In this document: one piece after another, positions 35,320 to 43,431 of the stretch
Layout: every line of letters starts with the position of its first letter
Position numbering within the stretch: position 1 is the first letter of the stretch
From: Cellulosimicrobium cellulans
GTDB lineage: Bacteria > Actinomycetota > Actinomycetes > Actinomycetales > Cellulomonadaceae
Length of the DNA: 64,000 bases
NCBI RefSeq assembly: GCF_016921195.1
Contig: NZ_JAFGYF010000001.1
Location: 496,001 to 560,000, forward strand
Direction of reading: 5' to 3'
Notes under the pieces: model-generated
What the model saw: only the letters and a program-made list of their open reading frames with translations
Database searches by the model: none
What the model was told of the DNA's origin: nothing
Made by a program: the position numbers and the translations under genes

Positions 35320-36399
35320 GTGGCCCACGAACCCCGCGTCCCCTTGCGTCCCGCCGTCGCCGCCCTGCCGGCCTACGTCCCCGGAGCCCGTGTCGCCCCG
35401 GGCGCGGCGGCGTTCAAGCTCTCCTCCAACGAGAACCCGTACCCGCCGCTGCCGTCGGTCGTCGCGGCGATCGCCGACGCTGCCGCCGACGTGAACCGCT
35501 ACCCGGACATGTACGCGACCGAGCTCACCGAGGCTCTCGCGGCCGACCTCGGTGTCGGCGCCGACGAGGTCGTCGTGGGCAACGGCTCGGTCGCTGTGCT
35601 CGCGCACGTGCTCCAGACGGTCGTCGAGCCGGGCGACGAGGTCGTGTACCCGTGGCGCTCGTTCGAGGCGTACCCGATCGCGGTCGCCGTCGCGGGCGGG
35701 ACGTCGGTCCAGGTGCCGCTGCGGACCGGGGCCGACGTCGGCCGGCTCGACCTGTCCGCGATGGCTGCGGCGATCACGGAGCGCACGCGCGTCGTGATGG
35801 TCTGCACGCCCAACAACCCGACCGGCCCGGTCGTGCACCGCGACGAGCTCGAGACGTTCCTCGCGGCCGTGCCGTCGGACGTGCTGGTCGTGCTCGACGA
35901 GGCGTACCTCGAGTTCGTGCGCGACCCCGAGGCCCCCGACGGCCTCGCCGTGTACGCGCAGCACCCGAACGTCGTGCTGCTCCGCACGTTCTCCAAGGCC
36001 TACGGCCTCGCCGGTCTCCGCGTGGGGTACGCCGTCGCGCGCCCGCGTCTCGCGGCGGGGATCCGTGCCGTCTCGACGCCGTTCGGCGTCTCGCACGTCG
36101 CGCAGCGCGCCGCGATCGCCTCGCTCGCGGCGCGCGACGAGCTGCTGCAGCGCGTCGAGCACCTCGTGGCGGACCGGACGCGTCTCGTCGCGGGCCTGCG
36201 CGACCAGGGCTGGGTGCTGCCGGAGTCGCAGGCGAACTTCGTGTGGTTCGACCTGGGCGAGCGGACCATGCAGCGCGCGGAGGAGGCTCGGGCCGCGGGG
36301 GCGATCGTGCGCCCGTTCGCGGGCGAGGGCCTGCGCGTGAGCGTCGGCGAGCCGGAGGCGACGGACCTCTTCCTCCGCGTGAGCGCCACCTGGTCGTAG
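35320..36399 (+). CDS. hisC: Histidinol-phosphate aminotransferase family enzyme
   Basis: This 359-residue fold-type I PLP aminotransferase begins with [15 protein letters not shown]. It has the aspartate motif [12 protein letters not shown] and the Schiff-base lysine in [21 protein letters not shown]. The family converts histidinol phosphate in histidine synthesis; close relatives act on aromatic amino acids (Pat). No other his gene is adjacent, so the aromatic aminotransferase role is a real alternative. The GTG at 35320 has GAGGA 4 nt upstream. It is convergent with the PIN gene, whose stop is 1 bp away. Confidence 0.88.
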   Translation: MAHEPRVPLRPAVAALPAYVPGARVAPGAAAFKLSSNENPYPPLPSVVAAIADAAADVNRYPDMYATELTEALAADLGVGADEVVVGNGSVAVLAHVLQTVVEPGDEVVYPWRSFEAYPIAVAVAGGTSVQVPLRTGADVGRLDLSAMAAAITERTRVVMVCTPNNPTGPVVHRDELETFLAAVPSDVLVVLDEAYLEFVRDPEAPDGLAVYAQHPNVVLLRTFSKAYGLAGLRVGYAVARPRLAAGIRAVSTPFGVSHVAQRAAIASLAARDELLQRVEHLVADRTRLVAGLRDQGWVLPESQANFVWFDLGERTMQRAEEARAAGAIVRPFAGEGLRVSVGEPEATDLFLRVSATWS

Positions 36400-36400
36400 G

Positions 36401-36802
36401 TCAGGTCTCCGCCCGGCGAGGCGAGAGAACCTGGACGAGCTCGTCGAAAGGGCGGAAGGCGTCGAGGTTCGCGGTCATCACCGCGGCGCCGTGCCGGTGC
36501 GCCTGTGCGGCGATGAGCGCATCCTTGCCGCGCACCCGGGCACCGGTGACGCGGCCCTCGGCGTGGGCTGCGAGCAGGCCGTAGGAGCGGGTGCAGTCGA
36601 GGTCGAAGTCGATCCAGTCGAACCGGTCGTCCAGGTCGTTGAGGTGCCGACGGCGCTCGGCGGCCTGGGTGGAGGACCGTGCGGCACGGATCCCGAGCTC
36701 GAGCTCGGCCCGGGAGAAGATGCTCGCGCCGTACGACGCCTGCGGATCGAGAGCGTGACGGGCCAGGCCGACGAGGACGTTCGTGTGGAGCAGGACGATC
36801 AC
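36401..36802 (-). CDS. PIN domain (VapC-like) toxin with first catalytic Asp replaced by His
   Basis: This 133-residue protein has a PIN ribonuclease fold. The family normally begins with LLDTN, whose Asp binds the catalytic metal; here it is VIVLLHTNVLV, with His6. The codon is CAC where GAC is expected. The other acidic positions are kept: SRAELELG, GKDALIAAQA and TANLDAF. Activity is therefore probably lost or reduced. The GTG at 36802 overlaps the stop of the upstream antitoxin-like frame by 4 bases (GTGA), a typical toxin-antitoxin arrangement. Confidence 0.8.
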   Translation of the reverse strand: MIVLLHTNVLVGLARHALDPQASYGASIFSRAELELGIRAARSSTQAAERRRHLNDLDDRFDWIDFDLDCTRSYGLLAAHAEGRVTGARVRGKDALIAAQAHRHGAAVMTANLDAFRPFDELVQVLSPRRAET

Positions 36803-36906
36803 CGCCGGTCCTCCCACGGGTCGCGGACGAGGTCGTCGTCGCGTGCCTGCTCGATCTGGCTCACGAGCGCCTCGGCATTCGCCGGGCTCATCGGGGGGAC
36901 GCTCAC
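36799..36906 (-). CDS. Truncated antitoxin-like peptide
   Basis: This 35-residue frame (start GTG 36906, GGGAGC upstream) ends in ALVSQIEQARDDDLVRDPWEDRR. That resembles the toxin-binding tail of antitoxins, but it has no DNA-binding domain. The neighbouring gene starts only 86 bp upstream on the other strand, so the missing N-terminal half is not hidden in another frame. It is translationally coupled to the PIN gene. With the His-for-Asp change there, the pair looks like a decaying toxin-antitoxin module. Confidence 0.55.
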   Translation of the reverse strand: MSVPPMSPANAEALVSQIEQARDDDLVRDPWEDRR

Positions 36907-36917
36907 GAAGTTGCTCC

Positions 36918-36943
36918 CGGGTGTAGACGTTGGTCTACGCCCG
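36918..36943 (-). promoter_or_regulatory. Inverted repeat upstream of the antitoxin remnant
   Basis: Eleven-nt arms (36918-36928 and 36933-36943, one G-U) with the core GTAGAC-gttg-GTCTAC lie 11 nt before the antitoxin-like start. It is probably the operator to which the intact antitoxin-toxin complex once bound. An RNA hairpin that masks the start region is the alternative. Confidence 0.55.
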
Positions 36944-36992
36944 GCGGTCGTCCGGGTTGCCGTGGGTCGCGAGCGCGAGAACACTCGCGTCC

Positions 36993-37259
36993 ATGGACTC
37001 CATCGACACCGACCAGCTCGTCGACGAGTACGGCTGGGCCTTCGGCACGGCCGCGCTGGTCGTCTACGTCGCGGTGGCGGTGATCTTCCTCATCGCCTAC
37101 GTCCGGATCATCCAGAAGGCCGGCTACTCGGGCTGGTGGATCCTCGTCGGGCTCGTACCCGTCCTCAACGTCGTGATGTTCCTGGTGTTCGCGTTCTCGC
37201 GCTGGCCCGTGCTGCGTGAGCGCGACGCGCTGCGCGCGGGCGGCGCGTACCCGCGGTAG
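36993..37259 (+). CDS. Small two-helix membrane protein
   Basis: This 88-residue protein has hydrophobic segments at about 17-40 and 47-70. The motif KAGYSGWWILVGLVPVLNVVMFLVFAFSRWPV is the form seen in many short actinobacterial membrane proteins related to DUF805 or SdpI-like families. Function unknown. It is divergent from the antitoxin remnant and ends just before a hairpin. Confidence 0.72.
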   Translation: MDSIDTDQLVDEYGWAFGTAALVVYVAVAVIFLIAYVRIIQKAGYSGWWILVGLVPVLNVVMFLVFAFSRWPVLRERDALRAGGAYPR

Positions 37260-37264
37260 GGGCA

Positions 37265-37284
37265 GCCCCCGCCGGCGCGGGGGC
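37265..37284 (+). terminator. Hairpin after the small membrane protein
   Basis: GCCCCCGC (37265-37272) and GCGGGGGC (37277-37284) form a perfect 8-bp stem with a 4-nt loop, 5 nt after the stop. Confidence 0.7.
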
Positions 37285-37350
37285 CGACCGGTGGGGATTG
37301 GAGGTTCCCTACAGCCCGCCGCGACGGATGTTGGGCGACACGTCGGCAGC

Positions 37351-37402
37351 CGAACCTACGGTGTCGTAGCCTACGCTTGCGTAGGCTACGGAGACGTAGG
37401 TT
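37351..37402 (+). promoter_or_regulatory. 52-bp nested palindrome upstream of the 2-oxoacid dehydrogenase operon
   Basis: Two 25-nt arms (37351-37375 and 37378-37402) flank a 2-nt centre. Outer 9 nt (GAACCTACG) and inner 12 nt (CGTAGCCTACGC) pair perfectly, and only a central 4-nt block differs. The site holds four CCTACG/CGTAGG half-sites, as expected for cooperative binding of two dimers. It lies 79 bp before the E1 alpha start. It is the probable operator for the operon; the regulator is not identified. Confidence 0.72.
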
Positions 37403-37481
37403 CCGACGGCGCCCCGACCGGGCGCCTCCTGCCCCCGAGCGGGCCGGCCGCCACGGCCGGGCCGCACCGAAGGAGAGTCGC

Positions 37482-38687
37482 GTGACCGAGAACGACGCGA
37501 GAACCGCCGCGCGGGACGGCGCGAGCACGCCCCCCGACCTCCCCGACGTCGCGGGCGGCCCCGACGACGCGCCCCTGCTCCAGCTCGTGACCCCGGCCGG
37601 TGCCCGCGTCACGACGCCCGAGACCGACGGCTACCGCGAGCGCGTCGCCCACCTGGACGCCCCCGCCCTGCGCGGGCTCTACCGCGACATGGTGCTCACG
37701 CGCCGCTTCGACGACGAGGCGACGTCGCTCCAGCGCCAGGGCGAGCTCGGCCTCTTCGCGCAGGCGAAGGGCCAGGAGGCCGCGCAGATCGGCTCCGGCC
37801 GCGCGCTCGCCCCGCAGGACTACGTCTTCCCGTCGTACCGCGAGCACGGCGTCTCGCACGTGCGCGGCATCGACCCGACGGCGCGCCTGCGCCTCTTCCG
37901 CGGCGTGGACCACGGCGGGTGGGACCCGACGGTGCACAACGTGCACCTGTACACGCTCGTCATCGGGTCGCACACGCTGCACGCGACCGGGTACGCGATG
38001 GGCGTCCAGCGCGACGGCCTCGTCGGGTCAGGCGACCCGGAGCGCGACGCGGCCGTCGTCACGTACTTCGGCGACGGCGCGACGTCGCAGGGCGACGTCA
38101 ACGAGGCGCTCGTGTTCGCGGCCGTGAACAACGCGCCGGTCGTGTTCTTCTGCCAGAACAACCAGTGGGCGATCTCCGAGCCCACGACCAAGCAGTCGCG
38201 CGTGCCGCTCTACCGGCGCGGCGGCGGGTTCGGGATCCCCAGCGTGCGGGTCGACGGGAACGACGTGCTCGCGTGCTACGCCGTGACCGCGGAGGCGCTC
38301 GAGCGGGCGCGGTCCGGCGGCGGTCCGACCTTCGTCGAGGCGTTCACGTACCGCATGGGCGCGCACACGACGTCGGACGACCCGACCAAGTACCGCTCGC
38401 GGGCCCAGGAGGAGTACTGGCGTCGTCGCGACCCGATCGACCGGCTCGAGAACCTGCTCCGGGCCGAGGACGCGTGGGACGACGCGTTCGCCGCCGAGGT
38501 CTCGGCCGAGGCCGACGCGCTCGGCGAGCGGCTGCGCGACGAGGTCCGCGCGCTCGCCGCGCCCGACCCGTCGACCATGTTCGACCACGTGTACGCGACC
38601 CCGAACGCCGTGGTCGAGCGCGAGAAGGCGTGGTTCGCCGACTACCAGCAGTCCTTCGAGGAGCCGGCCGCGGAGGTGGCCCGATGA
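37482..38687 (+). CDS. 2-oxoacid dehydrogenase E1 component, alpha subunit (BkdA/PdhA type)
   Basis: This 401-residue subunit decarboxylates a 2-oxoacid with thiamine diphosphate. The TPP motif runs from GDGATSQGDVNEAL to CQNNQWAIS. YGMGAHTTSDDPTKYR-like sequence (YRMGAHTTSDDPTKYR) forms the phosphorylation-loop region of branched-chain and pyruvate E1 alpha proteins. The N-terminal extension of about 60 residues is Asp/Ala-rich. Branched-chain 2-oxoacid dehydrogenase is the best guess by operon form (alpha, beta, E2 without E3), and pyruvate is the alternative. The GTG start has AAGGAGAG upstream. It overlaps E1 beta by 4 bases. Confidence 0.9.
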   Translation: MTENDARTAARDGASTPPDLPDVAGGPDDAPLLQLVTPAGARVTTPETDGYRERVAHLDAPALRGLYRDMVLTRRFDDEATSLQRQGELGLFAQAKGQEAAQIGSGRALAPQDYVFPSYREHGVSHVRGIDPTARLRLFRGVDHGGWDPTVHNVHLYTLVIGSHTLHATGYAMGVQRDGLVGSGDPERDAAVVTYFGDGATSQGDVNEALVFAAVNNAPVVFFCQNNQWAISEPTTKQSRVPLYRRGGGFGIPSVRVDGNDVLACYAVTAEALERARSGGGPTFVEAFTYRMGAHTTSDDPTKYRSRAQEEYWRRRDPIDRLENLLRAEDAWDDAFAAEVSAEADALGERLRDEVRALAAPDPSTMFDHVYATPNAVVEREKAWFADYQQSFEEPAAEVAR

Positions 38688-39676
38688 GCGAGAACAAGAC
38701 CCTGACCCTCGCCCGTGCGATCAACGAGGGCCTGCGCCGGTCGCTGGAGAACGACCCCAAGGTCCTGCTCATGGGCGAGGACATCGGCGCGCTCGGCGGC
38801 GTCTTCCGCGTGACGGACGGGCTGCAGAAGGACTTCGGCGAGGACCGGGTCGTCGACACGCCCCTCGCGGAGTCCGGCATCCTCGGCACCGCGATCGGCC
38901 TCGCGCTGCGCGGCTACCGGCCGGTGTGCGAGATCCAGTTCGACGGCTTCATCTTCCCCGCGTACGACCAGATCACGACCCAGCTCGCGAAGATGGGCTA
39001 CCGGTCGGGCGGGAAGCTCCAGGTGCCCGTCGTGATCCGCGTGCCGTACGGCGGCGGGATCGGCGCGGTCGAGCACCACAGCGAGAGCCCCGAGGCGCTG
39101 TTCGCCCACACCGCGGGGCTGCGCGTCGTGTCGCCGTCCACGCCGCAGGACGCGTACACGATGATCCAGGAGGCCATCGCCTCGCCCGACCCGGTGCTCT
39201 TCTTCGAGCCCAAGGGCCGCTACTGGGAGAAGGGTCCCGTCGAGACCACCGGGCGCGGCGAGGGCGCGACCGTGCTCGACCGCGCGCGCGTCGTCCGCCC
39301 CGGTACCGACCTCACGCTCGTCGCCTACGGCCCGACCGTCGCGACCGCGCTCCGAGCCGCCGCGGCGGCCGAGCAGGAGGGGCGCAGCGTCGAGGTCGTC
39401 GACCTGCGCAGCATCTCGCCGCTCGACACGGCGACCGTCGTGGAGTCCGTGCGCCGGACCGGGCGCTGCGTCGTCGTGCACGAGGCCCCGACCTACCTCG
39501 GCTCCGGCGCCGAGGTCGCCGCTCGCGTGACCGAGGAGTGCTTCTACTCGCTCGAGGCGCCCGTGCTGCGCGTCGGCGGCTTCCACACCCCGTACCCCGT
39601 CGCCAAGATCGAGCACGACTACCTGCCGAGCCTCGACCGCGTGCTCGACGCCGTCGACCGCGCGTTCGCGTTCTGA
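38684..39676 (+). CDS. 2-oxoacid dehydrogenase E1 component, beta subunit (BkdB/PdhB type)
   Basis: This 330-residue transketolase-like subunit completes the E1 heterotetramer. It has LLMGEDIGALGGVFRVTDGL with the Glu that activates TPP, DTPLAESGILGTAIGLALRG, and a C-terminal lobe from DLTLVAYGPTV to HEAPTYLGSGAEVAARV. The ATG overlaps the alpha stop by 4 bases, so the two are made in equal amounts. E2 starts 57 bp later. Confidence 0.93.
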   Translation: MSENKTLTLARAINEGLRRSLENDPKVLLMGEDIGALGGVFRVTDGLQKDFGEDRVVDTPLAESGILGTAIGLALRGYRPVCEIQFDGFIFPAYDQITTQLAKMGYRSGGKLQVPVVIRVPYGGGIGAVEHHSESPEALFAHTAGLRVVSPSTPQDAYTMIQEAIASPDPVLFFEPKGRYWEKGPVETTGRGEGATVLDRARVVRPGTDLTLVAYGPTVATALRAAAAAEQEGRSVEVVDLRSISPLDTATVVESVRRTGRCVVVHEAPTYLGSGAEVAARVTEECFYSLEAPVLRVGGFHTPYPVAKIEHDYLPSLDRVLDAVDRAFAF

Positions 39677-39732
39677 CGCGCGTCCGCCGCGACCTCGACA
39701 GCGCAGACCGGGACCACCAGGAGGACCACGCA

Positions 39733-41181
39733 GTGCCCACCTTCGAGAAGTTCAACCTCCCCGACGCGGGCGAGGGCCTCACCGAGGCCGAGATCGTGCA
39801 CTGGCACGTCGCCGTCGGCGACGCCGTGACGGTCAACCAGACGATCGTCGAGATCGAGACGGCCAAGTCGCTCGTCGAGCTCCCGTCGCCGTACACGGGT
39901 GTCGTCACGGAGATCCTCGCGCCCGAGGGGACGACGGTCGAGGTCGGCGTGCCGATCATCGTCGTCGACACCGACCCGACCGGTGCCGCGCCGGCGCCCA
40001 GCGCGCCGGCCGGCGTCGTGCCCGACGGCGCGGACACGGCTCCCGCGCCCGCCTCGCCCGCGGGTACCGGGACGGAGGGCGCGACGCCCGCCGCGGCCGG
40101 CGGCTCGGGCTCGGTGCTCGTGGGGTACGGGACGGTCGAGGCGGGCACGACCCGTCGCCGCCGCCGCGCGCCGGACGCGGCCCCGGTCACGCCCACCCCG
40201 GCTCCTGCCCCGGCGCCCGCCGTCCCCGCGGCGGACACGCCGACCCCCGCGCCCGCCGCCGTCGGGCACGTGCACCTGCCGGTGCTCGCCAAGCCGCCGG
40301 TGCGCAAGCTCGCCAAGGACCTCGGGGTGGACCTCGCGAGCGTCGCCGGCACGGGGCCGGGCGGGATCGTCACGCGCGAGGACGTGCAGGCGCACCACGA
40401 GCGCGCGACGGCGCAGCCCCTGGCGACGTACGCCGACGACGACCAGCCGTGGCTCGCGTCCGGCGCCGTCACCCCCGACGGCCGCCAGACGCGCGTCCCC
40501 GTGAAGTCGGTGCGCAAGCGCACCGCCGAGGCCATGGTGACGAGCGCGTTCACCGCGCCCCACGTCACGGTCTTCCACACGGTCGACGTCACCAAGACCA
40601 TGCGCCTCGTGCACACGCTGCGCGAGGACCGGGAGTTCGCCGACGTGCGCGTCACGCCGCTGCTCGTCACCGCCAAGGCGCTGCTCCTCGCCGTGCGACG
40701 CCACCCGGAGATCAACGCGAGCTGGGACGACGCGGCACAGGAGATCGTCTACAAGCACTACGTGAACCTGGGGATCGCCGCCGCGACGCCGCGCGGGCTC
40801 GTGGTGCCGAACATCAAGGACGCGCACCGCCTCGACCTGCACGGCCTCGCGAGCGAGATCGCGGACCTCACCGCGACCGCGCGCGCGGGCCGCACGTCGC
40901 CCACCGACATGTCCGACGGCACGATCACGATCACGAACGTCGGTGTGTTCGGCATCGACACCGGGACGCCCATCCTCAACCCGGGCGAGGCCGCGATCCT
41001 CGCGTTCGGTGCGATCCGCGAGCAGCCGTGGGTCCACAAGGGCAAGATCAAGAAGCGCTGGGTCACGCAGCTCGCCCTGAGCTTCGACCACCGCCTCGTC
41101 GACGGCGAGCTCGGCGCGCGCGTCCTGGCCGACGTCGCGAAGGTGCTCGAGGACCCGGCCCGCGGCCTCGTCTGGGGCTGA
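39733..41181 (+). CDS. Dihydrolipoamide acyltransferase E2 component
   Basis: This 482-residue core subunit of the complex has one lipoyl domain (residues 3-77), with the lipoylated Lys45 in IEIETAKS context (IVEIETAKSLVEL). A long Ala/Pro linker with RRRRR follows. The E1/E3-binding domain is PVRKLAKDLGVDLASVAGTG (about 190-225). The catalytic domain ends with the transferase motif LSFDHRLVDGELGARVLADV. One lipoyl domain and this linker fit branched-chain E2 in actinobacteria. No E3 (lipoamide dehydrogenase) gene follows, so E3 is encoded elsewhere. Confidence 0.93.
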   Translation: MPTFEKFNLPDAGEGLTEAEIVHWHVAVGDAVTVNQTIVEIETAKSLVELPSPYTGVVTEILAPEGTTVEVGVPIIVVDTDPTGAAPAPSAPAGVVPDGADTAPAPASPAGTGTEGATPAAAGGSGSVLVGYGTVEAGTTRRRRRAPDAAPVTPTPAPAPAPAVPAADTPTPAPAAVGHVHLPVLAKPPVRKLAKDLGVDLASVAGTGPGGIVTREDVQAHHERATAQPLATYADDDQPWLASGAVTPDGRQTRVPVKSVRKRTAEAMVTSAFTAPHVTVFHTVDVTKTMRLVHTLREDREFADVRVTPLLVTAKALLLAVRRHPEINASWDDAAQEIVYKHYVNLGIAAATPRGLVVPNIKDAHRLDLHGLASEIADLTATARAGRTSPTDMSDGTITITNVGVFGIDTGTPILNPGEAAILAFGAIREQPWVHKGKIKKRWVTQLALSFDHRLVDGELGARVLADVAKVLEDPARGLVWG

Positions 41182-41276
41182 CGTCGCGGGTGCTCCGCTT
41201 GCGGGGACCCGGGGAACGGCGAGCATGGCCTCGGAGAGGCCGGTGAACTTCATCGGTGTCGTTCGAGGGAGGTCAC

Positions 41277-41765
41277 GTGCGCAGCGCTCGGGGCGGGGAG
41301 GTCCGGTCGACGGCGGGAGCCGGGCCCGATGGCGGGCGTCGGGCTCGAACGGGGGTCGCCACCGGCGCGCTCGTCGGGCTCGCCGCGCTCGGGCTCGCCG
41401 CGTGCGCCGGGCCTGGCTCGGCGGAGGCGCGGGACGTCGTCGAGGACCTCGCGGGCGCGCTCGCCGCGGGCGACGGCGACGCGGCGTGCGCCCTGATCCT
41501 GCCCGACGCCGCGGACGCGCTCGCCACGGACGAGGGCGAGCCGTGCGCGGACGTGGTCAGCGCTCCGGACGGTCCGCTCGCCGCGCTCGCCGCGGCCGGT
41601 GACGACCTCGTCGTCGAGGACGTCCACGTGGCCGGCCGGCAGGCACAGGTCCTGACGACGACCGACACCGTCTTCCTCGCCGTGTCGGGTGACGGCTGGA
41701 TCGTCACCGCAGCCGGCTGCACGCCGCGCGAGGACCGCCCCTACGACTGCGAGGTGGAGGCATGA
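41277..41765 (+). CDS. Putative lipoprotein
   Basis: This 162-residue protein has an N-terminal basic stretch (GGRRAR), a hydrophobic segment and a lipobox (GLAACAG) with the predicted lipidated Cys near residue 43. The mature part of about 120 residues is acidic, has a few Cys, and looks like an NTF2-like exported domain of the kind VVEDLAGALAAGDGDAACALI. The GTG at 41277 has GAGGGAGG 4 nt upstream. Function unknown. Its stop overlaps the start of a 30-residue membrane peptide, and the three genes 41277-42552 are translationally coupled. Confidence 0.75.
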   Translation: MRSARGGEVRSTAGAGPDGGRRARTGVATGALVGLAALGLAACAGPGSAEARDVVEDLAGALAAGDGDAACALILPDAADALATDEGEPCADVVSAPDGPLAALAAAGDDLVVEDVHVAGRQAQVLTTTDTVFLAVSGDGWIVTAAGCTPREDRPYDCEVEA

Positions 41766-41854
41766 GGGTCCCGCGGCTGATGTTCTGGGCCACGCTCGTG
41801 CTCGTCTGCGCGGGCCTCGCCGTGACGTTCGTGCTCGCGGCGGCGCACCGATGA
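41762..41854 (+). CDS. 30-residue single-pass membrane peptide
   Basis: The frame encodes MRVPRLMFW, then a hydrophobic run (ATLVLVCAGLAVTFVLAAA) and HR. One membrane helix, with Arg residues at both ends. ATGA overlaps join it to the lipoprotein gene upstream and the DUF6766-like gene downstream, which is strong evidence that it is translated. Gene finders with a length cutoff would miss it. It may be a small regulatory subunit of the downstream membrane protein; this is inference. Confidence 0.65.
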   Translation: MRVPRLMFWATLVLVCAGLAVTFVLAAAHR

Positions 41855-42552
41855 GCGCCGGTTCCGGGAGGGGAGGCATCCTCGGCGGCCTCCGCGCGAG
41901 CTCGTTGAGCCTCTTCTTCGCCGCCGTGTTCCTCGCGTCGCTCGTCGCGCAGGCGGTGAGCGGGGTCGCGGTCTTCAACACGGACCAGCGCGCGGCCGGG
42001 CTCGACCCGGTGACGTTCGGCCAGTACGTGCTGTCCTCGGCGTTCTGGGTCGACGTCACCGAGAACTGGCAGTCCGAGTACCTCCAGTTCCTGCTCTTCA
42101 TCACCGCGACGGTGTGGTTCGTGCAGCGCGGCTCGCCCGAGTCCAAGAAGATCGAGGCGGCCGGCCGCGAGTCCGACGAGGACCAGAAGGTGGGCGAGCA
42201 TGCGACGACCGACTCCCCGGCCTGGGCGCGGGCCGGGGGCTGGCGGCTGGCGGTCTACTCGCGCTCCCTCTCGCTCGTCATGGGCGCGATCTTCCTCGGC
42301 TCCTGGGCGGCGCAGTCGGCGGCGGGCGCCGTCGCGTTCAGCGAGGAGCAGCTGCGCGAGCTCCAGGACCCGGTGCCGTGGACCGAGTACCTCTCGATGC
42401 CCGACTTCTGGAGCCGGACGTTCCAGAACTGGCAGTCCGAGATGCTGGCGGTCCTGAGCATGGTCGTGCTCGCGATCTACCTGCGCGAGCGGGGGTCGCC
42501 CGAGTCGAAGCCCGTCGGCTCGTCGCACGAGGCGACCGGCGTGGAGGGCTGA
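41851..42552 (+). CDS. DUF6766-like membrane protein with internal duplication
   Basis: This 233-residue protein has four membrane helices in two similar halves. Half one has SLSLFFAAVFLASLVAQAVSG, then FWVDVTENWQSEYLQF, then QRGSPESK. Half two repeats these as SLSLVMGAIFLGSWAAQSAAG, FWSRTFQNWQSEMLAV and ERGSPESK. The shared NWQSE and RGSPESK motifs show an old tandem duplication. I know of no function for the family. It is translationally coupled to the 30-residue peptide. The 117-bp gap after it shows nothing clear. Confidence 0.78.
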   Translation: MSAGSGRGGILGGLRASSLSLFFAAVFLASLVAQAVSGVAVFNTDQRAAGLDPVTFGQYVLSSAFWVDVTENWQSEYLQFLLFITATVWFVQRGSPESKKIEAAGRESDEDQKVGEHATTDSPAWARAGGWRLAVYSRSLSLVMGAIFLGSWAAQSAAGAVAFSEEQLRELQDPVPWTEYLSMPDFWSRTFQNWQSEMLAVLSMVVLAIYLRERGSPESKPVGSSHEATGVEG

Positions 42553-42669
42553 CCGCGGTGGCACTCACAGGCCGGCCCGGTACGGAGGTCCACAACGCCG
42601 AAGCGGTGCTGGGCGCTCGGCGGGGTCCGGGCGCCACCTCGGTCCATGCAGGAGAACCTGCCCGCCCGT

Positions 42670-43425
42670 TCAGCGGAAGCGCGACGGCGGTCTTCCGAAC
42701 GTGCGGGTGAACGCTGCCGTGTACGCGGCGGGGGTCGCGTAGCCGAGCCTCGCGGCGACCTGGGTCACGGTCGAGCGCCGCAGGAGCGGCAGGCTCGCCA
42801 GGAGGCGCGCGCGAGCGCGCCACGCCGCTGGGCTCGATCCGGTCGCGGCGCGGAACGCGCGGTCGAGCGTTCGCTCGCTGAGGGCGGCCGCGCGGGCCCA
42901 GTCGGCGTTGGTCACCCCGACGTCCGGGTCCGCGAGGTAGGCGGTGCACAGCTCGCGCAAGGGCCCGGCGTGCGGGAGCGTCACCGAGAGCGGTACCGGC
43001 GACACACGACGCAGCTCGTGCAGCGCCAGACGGACGACGAGGCCGTCGCGCCCGTCGGCGTCGTACTCGGCCTCGAGGTCGTTCGCCGCATGCAACAGCT
43101 CGCGCAGGAGCGGTCCCACCTCGACGACCGTGCACGTCGTGGGCCACCAGGGGACGGCGTCCGGCTCGATGTACAGGCTCCACGTGGTCACCTCGAGCAT
43201 CCGCACTGCGTGCGGCGTGGCCGGGGGGATGAGCACCGCGCGGTCCGTCGGGACGGTCCACGACCCGTCGTCCGTCTCGACGAGCATCACGCCCTGCGCG
43301 CCGTAGAGCACCTGCGCCCGGCGGTGCTCGTGGCGCTCCAGCAGCGTGTCGGGCGGGTAGTCGGTGCCGATCGGCAGCACGTCGACTCGAAGGTGGTCGA
43401 GATCGGCGAGGGCGACGTTCCGCAC
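42670..43425 (-). CDS. AraC family transcriptional regulator with N-terminal cupin domain
   Basis: This 251-residue regulator has a cupin-like sensor at residues 15-95 (HEHRRAQVLYGAQGVMLVET, then VPTDRAVLIPPATPHAV). The AraC DNA-binding domain lies at about 150-250 (NADWARAAALSERTLDRAF, then TVTQVAARLGYATPAAYTAAF and RTFGRPPSRFR). This layout is typical of AraC proteins that control a neighbouring exporter. It is divergent from the TauE-type exporter across 83 bp, which is the likely target. The GTG start lies 6 nt after TAGGGT. Confidence 0.88.
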   Translation of the reverse strand: MRNVALADLDHLRVDVLPIGTDYPPDTLLERHEHRRAQVLYGAQGVMLVETDDGSWTVPTDRAVLIPPATPHAVRMLEVTTWSLYIEPDAVPWWPTTCTVVEVGPLLRELLHAANDLEAEYDADGRDGLVVRLALHELRRVSPVPLSVTLPHAGPLRELCTAYLADPDVGVTNADWARAAALSERTLDRAFRAATGSSPAAWRARARLLASLPLLRRSTVTQVAARLGYATPAAYTAAFTRTFGRPPSRFR

Positions 43426-43431
43426 ACCCTC

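Noticed and set aside
42553-42669. A small gene or terminator in the gap between the DUF6766-like gene and the AraC gene
   Set aside because: No frame with plausible composition and no stem longer than 6 bp was found.
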